Below are positions 1 to 6,847 of a DNA stretch of 7,872 nt, in pieces. Under the pieces are notes generated by a model. That model made no database searches and had not been told where the DNA came from. It saw only the letters and a list, made by a program, of their open reading frames with translations. The stretch is from positions 1 to 7,872 of the forward strand of contig JAUVVT010000063.1 of assembly GCA_030604505.1 (NCBI GenBank), written 5' to 3'. The first letter of the stretch is position 1, and each line of letters starts with the position of its first letter. The position numbers were made by a program, and so were the translations under genes. The stretch comes from a bacterium (GTDB lineage: Bacteria; SM23-31; JAUVVT01).

Positions 1-8
1 TAAACACC

Positions 9-1325
9 TTATAAGTTATTCGATCTCCAGCGGATTCTTAAGCATTGTATAATATTCCTCGACAGCTCTGAATCTCTGAGAAATTTCCGGGTCAATCCCG
101 TAAACCAAATAGGCATTCTTCTCAATATAGTTTGTCCCTTTAGGTGCCCTGACAGAACCGCGGGAGACAAAATCCTCGACCAGTAATTTGATTGCTTACC
201 GATGCGTATCTCCTGCCTTTCGTTTAAAGTCAATTCCGACTCTTTATTGGAATCCGATGCTTGATAATCGAGATGCAGACTTGCTATACCATAACCTCTT
301 TCAGCATTAAAAAATGTAAGCCAGGGCAGATTCACAGGAAGCTTTAGGGGCCAGGATAAATCGGTATCATTGACAATCTCACCGTCAACTAATCGCTCAA
401 TAGGGAATGGCTTAGTAATCACTGAACCGTTCAATTCTTTCCAGGCATTATGTGTAAAAATTTTGCTGTTAAAAGTCAGCTCATCGTTCCTTAATGAAGA
501 TAAATTTGTCGTCTGCAATAATTCAACATTAGCTTGCGATATCACATAAGGTACGGATGAATAAAACCTGTAAATTACGATAAACTTAACAAATGGTTCA
601 TCCTTCGTAAATACGCCTTCCCTGTAAACAAGATAAAGCAGAGGACCTTTAATTTCATATGATTTCGAAGGAGGGTTCATAAACTTAACACCTATATTAC
701 CGTCGCTTTTAATACGCCTGCTGCAGTCAGGTGTATAATGAACATATCCACCCCTCCTTGAAAATATAACATTAAATCCCATCTTCAGAGTAATTGTCCT
801 GATCTGGCCGCACCTGTTCAGAGCAGAACCGCTGCTTCCGGAAGTCATATCAATTGTATAATAATCATTCTCAGCTATTGACTGCGGAACTTCCCCGTAA
901 ACCTTAAGGTCACTCTCATAGTTTGGTTTTGTTGCCTCAGGATTTCCAAAGTATATTCGGTATTCCTTTTCGCTGTTAGCCAAAACATTCGCAAGAAAAA
1001 CAACATGACTCCTTTCTCCGGGAAGATTATAAACCTGACTGGGCACTTCGATAAGTTCCCCCGAACGAAAATCCTTCTCTACAACACGAATCTCCTTTTC
1101 CGGTGAATCAATCTCATCCGATGAAAAGTCAACTTCAAGATCAATCGGCTCATTTATTCTCGAAAGCCCTTTATTCTCATAAAGTTTAACAACCTTATAA
1201 AACTTCCAGCTGTTATTCCATTCACCCGAAGTATTCTCAAAAGTTTCAAACGTATTTTGCCCTGATGCTGTGAAAGGCTGTGAAAGGAATATTACACTGA
1301 TTATCAATATATTAAAATATTTCAT
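9..1325 (-). CDS. Secreted protein of unknown function, frameshifted near its C-terminus
   Basis: I do not recognise this gene with certainty. Residues 1-22 form a Sec signal peptide (MK, hydrophobic core, cleavage probably after ASG), so the product is exported. The mature part is rich in predicted beta strands. Residues 40-140, ending in YRIYFGNPEA, resemble the N-terminal beta-sandwich regions of exported carbohydrate-active proteins; this is an impression of style, not a family match. WLTFFNAERGYGIASLHL (335-352) looks like a conserved core. The open frame gives 438 residues, but its last ~61 residues, after about Gly376, are Arg-rich and unlike the rest, while the adjacent frame reads as a natural continuation to a stop at 16-18, giving about 436 residues. 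The ATG at 1325 is the only sensible start because it begins the signal peptide; no clear Shine-Dalgarno precedes it. The gene lies 120 nt downstream of a Tat-exported sugar isomerase-like gene on the same strand, so a role in sugar or polysaccharide processing is inferred. Confidence 0.75.
   Translation of the reverse strand: MKYFNILIISVIFLSQPFTASGQNTFETFENTSGEWNNSWKFYKVVKLYENKGLSRINEPIDLEVDFSSDEIDSPEKEIRVVEKDFRSGELIEVPSQVYNLPGERSHVVFLANVLANSEKEYRIYFGNPEATKPNYESDLKVYGEVPQSIAENDYYTIDMTSGSSGSALNRCGQIRTITLKMGFNVIFSRRGGYVHYTPDCSRRIKSDGNIGVKFMNPPSKSYEIKGPLLYLVYREGVFTKDEPFVKFIVIYRFYSSVPYVISQANVELLQTTNLSSLRNDELTFNSKIFTHNAWKELNGSVITKPFPIERLVDGEIVNDTDLSWPLKLPVNLPWLTFFNAERGYGIASLHLDYQASDSNKESELTLNERQEIRIGKQSNYWSRILSPAVLSGHLKGQTILRRMPIWFTGLTRKFLRDSELSRNIIQCLRIRWRSNNL
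16..195 (-). other. True C-terminal continuation of the frameshifted secreted protein
   Basis: Read on the minus strand in the frame next to the upstream ORF, positions 195 to 19 give 59 residues starting AIKLLVEDF, continuing SRGSVRAPKGTNYIEKNAYL and ending NPLEIE before TAA at 16-18. This segment has normal protein composition, unlike the Arg-rich tail in the main frame. The frames are reconciled if one base is missing around 196-198, where the minus strand reads GGTAAGCA: GGT AAn GCA would restore the frame. A genuine mutation and an assembly error cannot be told apart here. Confidence 0.7.
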
Positions 1326-1445
1326 AGCACTATTATAAATTATCCGGTAATGTGAAAAATCTTTAATCGGTTATTTTATTTAATTCTTTTTTACAACCTA
1401 TTTAAGTAAAATTTTCTCTCTTTGGACTTTTGTGCCTCTCCGCAC

Positions 1446-2357
1446 TTACCCTATAGCATTCTTAATCTTATCTAAAAACTTTGGTATACCAATCATAGGA
1501 TCTTCTTTTTCTTCATATTCTATTGGCAGGTAACCGCTGTAATTTGCATCCCGAAGAATCTTAACAACTCTGTTCATATCAACTTCTTCATTATTCCTTC
1601 TATTTACAGTCACTTTAACATGACAGGTAATTGCATAAGGAGCAATCATAGCTATTTCTTTATAAGGATCATCACTTCTGAAATTACCAGTATCAAGATT
1701 AGCCGCTATCCACTCTGAATCGACCATCCTAATAATTCTCAGTACCTGTTCAGCACTTGTACAAATACCGCCGTGATTCTCTAATGCAAGCATAACACCA
1801 TATTTTGAAGCATATTCACAACACTCTTTATAAGCCTCCACAGCCCAACCAACAGCAACTTCTTCTGTGTATCCGTCCGGGACCCTTCCACCAAACACAC
1901 GCATTTCGGGAGAACCTAATTTGGAAGAACATTCTATCCATGTCTTAACAAGCTTTATATTTTCTGCCCTTTTACTTTCATCCGAATCGGTAAAACTATT
2001 ACCTATCGCTGTCCCGTTTATATCAAGTCCCAGCAAAAATGCCTTCTTCTTCAGATGATACAGATATTCATCACTGCTTGCTTCAGGATAATTAGGAAAA
2101 TAATAACCGGTCAACTCGACCCCGTCAAAACCTAATTTTGCCACATACTCTATAAAATCATCAAGATTTTTCTCGCCTTTGGACAGATATTTGCGAAAAG
2201 AATATGCACATATACTTGTTTTAAGTCGTGGTTCACCGAGCCTTTTTATCTTTGTCTGGGCAAAACTGCTATTTCCTGCAAAAACCATTCCTGCAGCAGC
2301 AACTGGAAGAACTGCAGAACCCTTTAAAAATTCCCTTCGATTGATCCCATCAGACAT
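1446..2357 (-). CDS. Tat-exported TIM-barrel sugar phosphate isomerase/epimerase-like protein
   Basis: 303 residues of the xylose isomerase-like TIM-barrel superfamily (AP endonuclease 2 family, PF01261). It starts with a twin-arginine signal (NRREFLKGS, residues 6-14), then an Ala-rich hydrophobic segment and a likely cleavage site near SFAQ (31-34), so the folded protein, probably with its metal, goes to the periplasm. Barrel landmarks are CAYSF (50-54), GFDGVELTGYY (76-86), ENHGG (193-197), NLDTGN (220-225), CHVKV (245-249) and PIEYEEKEDP (278-287). Glu193, Asp222, His246 and Glu280 match the usual divalent-metal ligands, so an active isomerase or epimerase is likely; the substrate cannot be read from sequence. 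ATG start with AAGGAG 8 nt upstream. The secreted unknown protein follows 120 nt downstream on the same strand. Such exported barrels are common in polysaccharide-degrading bacteria. Confidence 0.88.
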   Translation of the reverse strand: MSDGINRREFLKGSAVLPVAAAGMVFAGNSSFAQTKIKRLGEPRLKTSICAYSFRKYLSKGEKNLDDFIEYVAKLGFDGVELTGYYFPNYPEASSDEYLYHLKKKAFLLGLDINGTAIGNSFTDSDESKRAENIKLVKTWIECSSKLGSPEMRVFGGRVPDGYTEEVAVGWAVEAYKECCEYASKYGVMLALENHGGICTSAEQVLRIIRMVDSEWIAANLDTGNFRSDDPYKEIAMIAPYAITCHVKVTVNRRNNEEVDMNRVVKILRDANYSGYLPIEYEEKEDPMIGIPKFLDKIKNAIG

Positions 2358-2365
2358 AATTCCCT

Positions 2366-2371
2366 CTCCTT
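2366..2371 (-). promoter_or_regulatory. Ribosome binding site of the TIM-barrel gene
   Basis: AAGGAG on the minus strand, 8 nt before the ATG at 2357. It fixes the start at the Met that begins the Tat signal. Confidence 0.75.
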
Positions 2372-2440
2372 ATTTTAAATAAAAATTCCTTAAGATGGAT
2401 TGATTATTAGAACCTCTGTGAAATGAAAGTTCTGTTAATT

Positions 2441-2470
2441 ATTATAAAATATAAGATTAATGAAGTTTAA
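2441..2470 (-). promoter_or_regulatory. Weak promoter candidate for the TIM-barrel gene
   Basis: On the minus strand a perfect TATAAT (2441-2446) lies 18 nt after a poor -35-like TTAAAC (2465-2470), about 85 nt upstream of the ATG. In such AT-rich sequence a TATAAT can occur by chance, so this is only a candidate. Confidence 0.28.
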
Positions 2471-2612
2471 GATGAATTTTATATGCCTAAATATACTAAA
2501 ATGAATTAGTTTTTTCAATAATAAAATATAAAATTTCAAAAATTATGATAATTTATTAAGCATTTATTTTTACTTTAAAAAATAGCATATAATTTAAGTT
2601 TGAAAAAACCTA

Positions 2613-2641
2613 TTGACAAATTACTGAGAATTTTGTATATT
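2613..2641 (+). promoter_or_regulatory. Sigma-70-type promoter of the ribbon-helix-helix gene
   Basis: TTGACA (2613-2618), a 17-nt spacer and TATATT (2636-2641): a consensus -35, optimal spacing and a 5/6 -10. Transcription should begin near 2648, giving a leader of about 30 nt before the ATG at 2679. The start point falls in the centre of a perfect palindrome (2641-2655). Confidence 0.75.
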
Positions 2642-2655
2642 GTAATTAAATTACA
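2641..2655. promoter_or_regulatory. Candidate operator: perfect 7-1-7 palindrome at the transcription start
   Basis: TGTAATT, a central A, then AATTACA: a perfect inverted repeat starting at the last base of the -10 and covering the expected start site. The half-site core ATTAC recurs at 2620-2624, just after the -35, and at 2658-2662. A dimeric repressor bound here would block RNA polymerase. The gene just downstream encodes a ribbon-helix-helix protein, which is the natural candidate; autoregulation is common in that family. Confidence 0.5.
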
Positions 2656-2665
2656 TTATTACAAG

Positions 2666-2672
2666 AAAGGAG
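2666..2672 (+). promoter_or_regulatory. Ribosome binding site of the ribbon-helix-helix gene
   Basis: AAAGGAG with a 6-nt gap to the ATG at 2679; a strong Shine-Dalgarno that fixes the start. Confidence 0.8.
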
Positions 2673-2678
2673 TAATTT

Positions 2679-3083
2679 ATGTCAACCGAATCAAAGGCAC
2701 AGGATATAACTGATAATCTTAAAGATAAGTTTGGAAAAATCATTGATAAAGGGGCAAAAGCCATTCAACACGGAGAAGAAACCATAGAAGCAGCAATCAA
2801 TGCTGCTCTTTCCCTTCGAGAAAATGTTGTAATGGTCAGAATCAACAAAGAGAGTCTGAAAAAGCTTGATGAACTTGTTGCTGCGGGACTTTTTAAAAGC
2901 AAGTCGGAAAGCGCTGCATTCTTGATTAGAGAAGGAATCAAGGCAAGAGAGGACATATTCAATAAGATTTCTGAGAAAATCGACCAAATTCAAAATCTAA
3001 AAGAAGAATTAAAAGACATTGTAAGTTCTGAATTTACAGCAAACAAGGTAGACGAAGAAAAACAAGAAGGTGACTCCGAGTAA
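2679..3083 (+). CDS. Ribbon-helix-helix (CopG/Arc-like) DNA-binding protein
   Basis: 134 residues. The centre has ribbon-helix-helix layout: strand VVMVRI (50-55), helix A from Lys57 to about Gly70, a turn at LFKSKSES, and helix B AAFLIREGIKA (79-89). The spacing and the Ser-Glu-x-x-x-x-Leu-Ile-Arg-x-Gly pattern fit a dimeric DNA-binding fold in which the ribbon contacts the major groove. Unlike minimal CopG proteins (about 45-60 residues) it has an N-terminal ~48-residue helical, Lys-rich extension and a C-terminal amphipathic helix (91-115) with coiled-coil character, then an acidic tail. The extensions may serve oligomerisation or partner binding. No toxin gene is adjacent, so an antitoxin role is unsupported. 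The gene has its own promoter, a palindrome at the transcription start and a good ribosome binding site, suggesting an autoregulated single-gene unit. It is convergent with the amidotransferase-like gene. Confidence 0.8.
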   Translation: MSTESKAQDITDNLKDKFGKIIDKGAKAIQHGEETIEAAINAALSLRENVVMVRINKESLKKLDELVAAGLFKSKSESAAFLIREGIKAREDIFNKISEKIDQIQNLKEELKDIVSSEFTANKVDEEKQEGDSE

Positions 3084-3103
3084 TTTTATATCTAAGACCA
3101 GTG

Positions 3104-3188
3104 ATATTAAACATCGGGATCGCGGAATCTTAATATATTATAATAATTGTGTCTATTTCAACATAGTGATTAAAAAAACAATTTTTTA
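3104..3188. terminator. Weak AT-rich hairpins between convergent genes
   Basis: The 129-nt spacer between the two stop codons holds an inverted repeat ATATTAA (3104-3110) / TTAATAT (3130-3136) around a GC-richer 19-nt loop. Further on, TAAAAAA (3171-3177) pairs with TTTTTTA (3182-3188) across a 4-nt loop, which could act in either direction. Neither has a strong GC stem with a clean U-tract, so termination here is tentative. Confidence 0.3.
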
Positions 3189-3212
3189 GACTTTCTGCTG
3201 TTTTGTCTCCGT

Positions 3213-4049
3213 TCAGTCCATAAAACTTTTTAACGGTTGAAGGATTACATTAATATTTTCGTCAACAGCTAATAATTGATTTTCTTTAACTTCGACCCAA
3301 TCCTCACTATCACAGAGTTTCTCTGAAGATATTACAACAAAATCACCCATATCTTCTTCTATTTTAATCCTAAGATTCGCTATTTTGAAAATATTACTAT
3401 CTTCAGCCCATCTGTTTTTCAAATAAAATAATGCATCTCCATTTTTTGTAGCAAGTAAATATTTACCATTTGTAGTTAAAAAGTTATAAGTCGAATAGTT
3501 TCCCGGTTTTATTTTTCTTCTCCATTCATTAAGTGATACAGAAGTTTGCTGAAGTGCATCTACTGCCTTATCAAATGGAATCTCTCCTTTTTTAAGATAA
3601 CCTTTACCCTTCAAATATGACAAAAAAAGATGGAAACAGTATTCGCTGTCAGTATTTCCTACAATCTTTTCCTTTAATGATTCAGGCAGTCGCTGCAATA
3701 TTAGCGATTTTATTTTTCTGAAATTTGCAATAGTACCGGAATGAGCAAAGAGCCAAACGCCATATCGAAATGGATGAGTATTACTCTCCTTGACTTCGCC
3801 TGATGTCGCACTTCTAAAATGAGTAATAACAGCATTGGTTCTTATTTTATCCATTATTTTATCAATTCGCTCATCATTATAAAAAGAAACCGTTCTCTTG
3901 ACAATATAAGCGACTCTGTTTTGATAAAATCCGACGCCCCAGCCATTTGAACATTCTTCTTTAATTTTTGAAATACTATCTTCCGCGTCAAGCTTTGAAT
4001 AAGTTATTCTGACAGAATTTTTCCCTAAAATTCCCAATAAAAAGGACAC
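3213..4049 (-). CDS. Class II glutamine amidotransferase-like protein with altered catalytic residues
   Basis: 278 residues of the YafJ/GATase_4 type of N-terminal-nucleophile amidotransferase fold. Landmarks: SFLLGILG (2-9), NGWGVGFY (35-42), ITHFRSATSG (75-84) with the glutamine-binding Arg79, NTHPF (90-94), FAHSGTIANF (101-110) and GNTDSE (131-136) with Asp134. Active members begin Met-Cys, and the exposed Cys is the nucleophile. Here residue 2 is Ser (codon TCC), and the usual His-Asn-Gly oxyanion motif is His-Ser-Gly (103-105). Glutamine-recognition residues are kept while two catalytic ones differ, so the protein may use Ser as nucleophile, act on another amide, or be catalytically dead. 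The start is GTG at 4049: an in-frame TAA lies two codons upstream, so a longer N-terminus with Cys is excluded unless the sequence has an error. Shine-Dalgarno is poor. No synthetase domain is attached and no obvious partner gene is adjacent. Confidence 0.85.
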   Translation of the reverse strand: MSFLLGILGKNSVRITYSKLDAEDSISKIKEECSNGWGVGFYQNRVAYIVKRTVSFYNDERIDKIMDKIRTNAVITHFRSATSGEVKESNTHPFRYGVWLFAHSGTIANFRKIKSLILQRLPESLKEKIVGNTDSEYCFHLFLSYLKGKGYLKKGEIPFDKAVDALQQTSVSLNEWRRKIKPGNYSTYNFLTTNGKYLLATKNGDALFYLKNRWAEDSNIFKIANLRIKIEEDMGDFVVISSEKLCDSEDWVEVKENQLLAVDENINVILQPLKSFMD

Positions 4050-4088
4050 TTTTTATACCCGATTTTAATTAATCATTTAAACTCAATA

Positions 4089-4100
4089 TTTTTATAAAAA
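4089..4100. repeat. AT-only palindrome in the divergent spacer
   Basis: TTTTTATAAAAA is a perfect 12-bp palindrome in the 239-nt spacer between the amidotransferase-like and FapA genes. It overlaps the -10 region proposed for the minus-strand gene. At this AT content it may be chance. Confidence 0.25.
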
Positions 4101-4126
4101 TTAATAATAATATCATAATTTGTCAA
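4098..4126 (-). promoter_or_regulatory. Possible promoter of the amidotransferase-like gene
   Basis: On the minus strand a perfect TTGACA (4121-4126) is followed 17 nt later by TAATTT (4098-4103), a poor -10. The 11 bases TTGACAAATTA are identical to those at the -35 of the ribbon-helix-helix promoter. The expected start would leave a ~40-nt leader before the GTG. Confidence 0.35.
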
Positions 4127-4205
4127 GTGAATAAAAAAGAATTAATTATTTTATCATACTATTATTTAATTTTTAACATTAATTTTGGTTTTCATTAAAA
4201 TTTTC

Positions 4206-4234
4206 TTGAAAATTCATATATATTTTATTACATT
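4206..4234 (+). promoter_or_regulatory. Promoter candidate for the FapA/DUF342 gene
   Basis: TTGAAA (4206-4211), 17-nt spacer, TACATT (4229-4234): 5/6 and 4/6 matches with ideal spacing. The start near 4241 leaves a leader of about 48 nt. An ATTACA motif (4227-4232), the same half-site as in the ribbon-helix-helix operator, overlaps the -10. Confidence 0.45.
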
Positions 4235-4288
4235 GAGAAATTAAAAATAATCAAGAAAACCAACATAATAAAAAAACTGGTAAATAAT

Positions 4289-5830
4289 TTGGATATTCAA
4301 GTTACAATATTACCTGAATATACGTATGCATATATTAGTGTTCTTGTTGAAAAAAATGAAAAAGACTATAATCTAAATATCGAAGTTCTGGAAAAAGCAC
4401 TTGCTGATAATGGCGTAATTGTTGGGATAAGAAAGGAGGCTCTCAAGAATATATGTGAAAATAAAATTATAAATGAAAAGGTTTTAGCTGCAGAATATAC
4501 TAAACCTAAAGTTGGAAATGATGCAAGGGTTGAAATAATTAAAAAACCAAAAAAGTCTAATGAAATAAAACCAGTAATAAAAGAGAATGATGAAATTGAT
4601 TATTATTCTCCGAGAGATGGATTTATAACTTTATGTCGCGAAGGCGAAGTTCTCGCCACTAAAACCACTCCTACGCGTGGTGAATCTGGTAAAAACGTTC
4701 TTGGGAAGGTTGTACCTGGAAAATTAGGAAAAGAAATATCTTTAGATTTATTCAAAGGGAAGAATACTAAAATTGAAGATGATAAGCTTATTGCCGAGTG
4801 TGATGGTATAGTATCCTTATCAGGTCTCCTTGTTAATGTAGATACCACCCATAAAATTGATGAGAATATTGGAAGAGGCACGGGTTCAATTGACTTACCA
4901 AAAGATATCGATATCTCTCTGATAATCAATGGAGATATTCAGAGGGGATTTTTTGTAAAATGTAATAAATTATATGTTACCGGTTGTATTGAAGATGCAG
5001 AAATTGATTGTAACATATTAAAAGTTAAGGGTGGTATCGTTGGTATTGGGGAAAGACCAGTAAAAGCAGAATTAATTTATCTTGGTTTTATTAACGGTGA
5101 AAGAAATGTATTAGGCAGGGTTATAAATGTATTAAGGGAGATCTCAAGTGGTGCCAAGGTAATGGGCAATTTGATTAAGGCTCACACAATTCAGGGTTCG
5201 TCGGCAACAGCAAAAGAAGCAATCTGGGCCAATTATATAAACGGTAAAAATTCCATTATGGTTGGAACAGATTACAGAGCAAAATTGGAATATGATGAAT
5301 TATCAAGAAAAATTCTTGAAATAGGCGAACCACTTGAAGAATTGAAAAACACGGCTTATGCTAATACAAAAAGAATGAAACAATTGGCAGAGCTGTCGAA
5401 AATCAATCCTAAACACCCTCTTTTACAAAAAGAATTACCAAAAATAAAAGAAATAAAGGATAAACTCGATAAGTTTGAGAAGCTCAATCAAGCGCTTCAT
5501 AACAAAAGAGTTGAATGTGAAAAGAATATTTATACTGAAGAAGACCCATTTCTTCTTGTTAGGTCAGGTTTTTCTAAAGACGAGTCTTCCGGTATGACGG
5601 TTGAACCGGATACAACAATTTTCCTGAAGGAAAATTCTACAAAGGTTTTTGAATCTAAAGGTGGAGGGCTATTCTACATATCAAAGTTCGGAGTTTCTTC
5701 AACTTCCAGATATAATGTAAAAGAGTTGAAGGATAAATTTGAGTCACTTTTACACTCTACTGAAGAAACTGTATATCAAAGTCTGCCCAAATCTAAAAAG
5801 ACCAAAAAGAAGAAACCAAAAGAAAAATAA
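4289..5830 (+). CDS. FapA-family (DUF342) beta-helix protein
   Basis: 513 residues of the FapA/DUF342 family (PF03961). An N-terminal domain (about 1-100) is followed by the family's characteristic Asp-Gly region SPRDGFITLCREGEVLATKT (107-126) and GESGKNVLGKVVPGKLGKE (131-149). Residues 195-330 are Gly- and Ile/Val-rich repeats (SLIINGDIQRG, LYVTGCIEDAEI, ILKVKGGIVGIG) typical of a right-handed beta-helix. A charged helical stretch at about 330-415 is probably coiled coil, then a beta-rich end (SKGGGLFYISKFG, 456-468) and a Lys-rich tail (KKTKKKKPKEK). There is no signal peptide or membrane segment, so it is cytoplasmic. The family name comes from a flagellar assembly role in Vibrio; many members occur away from flagellar genes, as here, and their function is unknown. 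The start is TTG at 4289 with no clear Shine-Dalgarno, chosen because no in-frame ATG occurs anywhere in the conserved N-terminal domain. Its stop lies 2 nt from the convergent asd stop. Confidence 0.88.
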   Translation: MDIQVTILPEYTYAYISVLVEKNEKDYNLNIEVLEKALADNGVIVGIRKEALKNICENKIINEKVLAAEYTKPKVGNDARVEIIKKPKKSNEIKPVIKENDEIDYYSPRDGFITLCREGEVLATKTTPTRGESGKNVLGKVVPGKLGKEISLDLFKGKNTKIEDDKLIAECDGIVSLSGLLVNVDTTHKIDENIGRGTGSIDLPKDIDISLIINGDIQRGFFVKCNKLYVTGCIEDAEIDCNILKVKGGIVGIGERPVKAELIYLGFINGERNVLGRVINVLREISSGAKVMGNLIKAHTIQGSSATAKEAIWANYINGKNSIMVGTDYRAKLEYDELSRKILEIGEPLEELKNTAYANTKRMKQLAELSKINPKHPLLQKELPKIKEIKDKLDKFEKLNQALHNKRVECEKNIYTEEDPFLLVRSGFSKDESSGMTVEPDTTIFLKENSTKVFESKGGGLFYISKFGVSSTSRYNVKELKDKFESLLHSTEETVYQSLPKSKKTKKKKPKEK

Positions 5831-5832
5831 AG

Positions 5833-6840
5833 TTATTCTTCATTTATATTAATCCACTTTTGGGCAATTTGCACTGCATTTGTTGCTGCTCCTTTCCTTA
5901 AGTTATCGCTTACAACCCACATATCAATGCCATTATCAATAGAAGGGTCTTTTCTAATCCTTCCGACAAAAACTTCGTCTTTTTCGGCTGCGTCAACAGC
6001 AAGTGGATAGATATGTTTTACAGGATTATCGACTACAACTAATCCCGGCATCTCCTGTAAAACCCTTCTTATCTCATTTAATGAAGCTTCTTTTTTTAAT
6101 TGAACATTAACCGATTCACTGTGAGAAGTCCAGACAGGGACTCTCACTGCAGTGCATGTAACTTTTATTGAATAATCTTCAAGAATTTTTCTTGTCTCAT
6201 TTATAACTTTTTCTTCTTCATCAAAGTAGCCGGTCTTTTCATTAAGTTTTCCTATATCGGGAAGACAGTTTGCATCGATTTGATGAGGATAAAAAGGATT
6301 AGTAACTTCTTCACCATTTCTTTCTGCCTGAAGCTGATTTTGACCACTTTTCCCGCTTCCTGATACTGCTTGATATGTTGATACTACTAATCGCTCTATT
6401 CCAAAGTTGTCGTGTAAGGGTTTTAATACTATAACGAGTTGAATAGTCGAACAATTCGGATTGGAAATAATTTCTCTTTTTCCTTTTGTTATTCTATGAG
6501 GATTAATCTCGGGGACAACAAGAGGAACATCCTTTTCCATTCTAAACGCACTGCTGTTATCAATTACAACGGTGCCTGCTTCGACAAATTTTGGAGCAAA
6601 TTCCCTACTTCTTGAGCCACCGGCAGAAAACAATGCAATATCAATACCTGAAAAATCAGAATCAGCCAAATCTTCAACAACAGCTTCAATATCTCCACAT
6701 CTAATTTTCATACCAGCTGATTTTGCTGAAGCAAATAATCTGAGACTTTTTATCGGCAAATTTCTTTCTTCAAGTATCTGTAGCATCTTTCGACCGACAA
6801 GCCCGGTTGCACCAACAACTGCAAAGTTGTATTCTTTCAA
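5833..6840 (-). CDS. asd: Aspartate-semialdehyde dehydrogenase
   Basis: 335 residues, normal for the family. The enzyme reduces beta-aspartyl phosphate with NADPH to aspartate semialdehyde, the branch point to lysine/diaminopimelate, threonine and methionine; it is a cytosolic homodimer or tetramer. Seen directly: nucleotide-binding GATGLVG (10-16), IDNSSAFRM (93-101), catalytic Cys130 in SNPNCST, TYQAVSGSG (155-163) with the substrate-orienting Gln157, and RVPVWTSHSE (233-242) with the acid/base His240. All key residues are intact. The start is TTG at 6840 with AAAGGAG 7 nt upstream; the first in-frame ATG would destroy the Rossmann motif, so TTG is secure. Its promoter lies at 6876-6904. 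No other lysine or threonine pathway gene is nearby, so it appears to be a single-gene transcript. Confidence 0.96.
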   Translation of the reverse strand: MKEYNFAVVGATGLVGRKMLQILEERNLPIKSLRLFASAKSAGMKIRCGDIEAVVEDLADSDFSGIDIALFSAGGSRSREFAPKFVEAGTVVIDNSSAFRMEKDVPLVVPEINPHRITKGKREIISNPNCSTIQLVIVLKPLHDNFGIERLVVSTYQAVSGSGKSGQNQLQAERNGEEVTNPFYPHQIDANCLPDIGKLNEKTGYFDEEEKVINETRKILEDYSIKVTCTAVRVPVWTSHSESVNVQLKKEASLNEIRRVLQEMPGLVVVDNPVKHIYPLAVDAAEKDEVFVGRIRKDPSIDNGIDMWVVSDNLRKGAATNAVQIAQKWININEE

Positions 6841-6847
6841 TTCAGCT

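Noticed and set aside
1430..1445. GTGC/GCAC stem after the TIM-barrel stop as a terminator
   Set aside because: Only 4 bp of stem and no U-tract; not distinguishable from chance.
2460..2504. 14-codon ORF starting MKFKMN on the plus strand
   Set aside because: No ribosome binding site or convincing promoter; too short in AT-rich sequence.
2540..2554. AAATTAT-G-ATAATTT palindrome upstream of the ribbon-helix-helix promoter
   Set aside because: It has the same 7-1-7 form as the proposed operator but is pure AT apart from its centre and lies 60 nt upstream of the -35; chance is a sufficient explanation.
2679..3083. Toxin-antitoxin reading of the ribbon-helix-helix gene
   Set aside because: No small toxin-like gene lies beside it on the same strand; the next gene is convergent and unrelated to known toxins.
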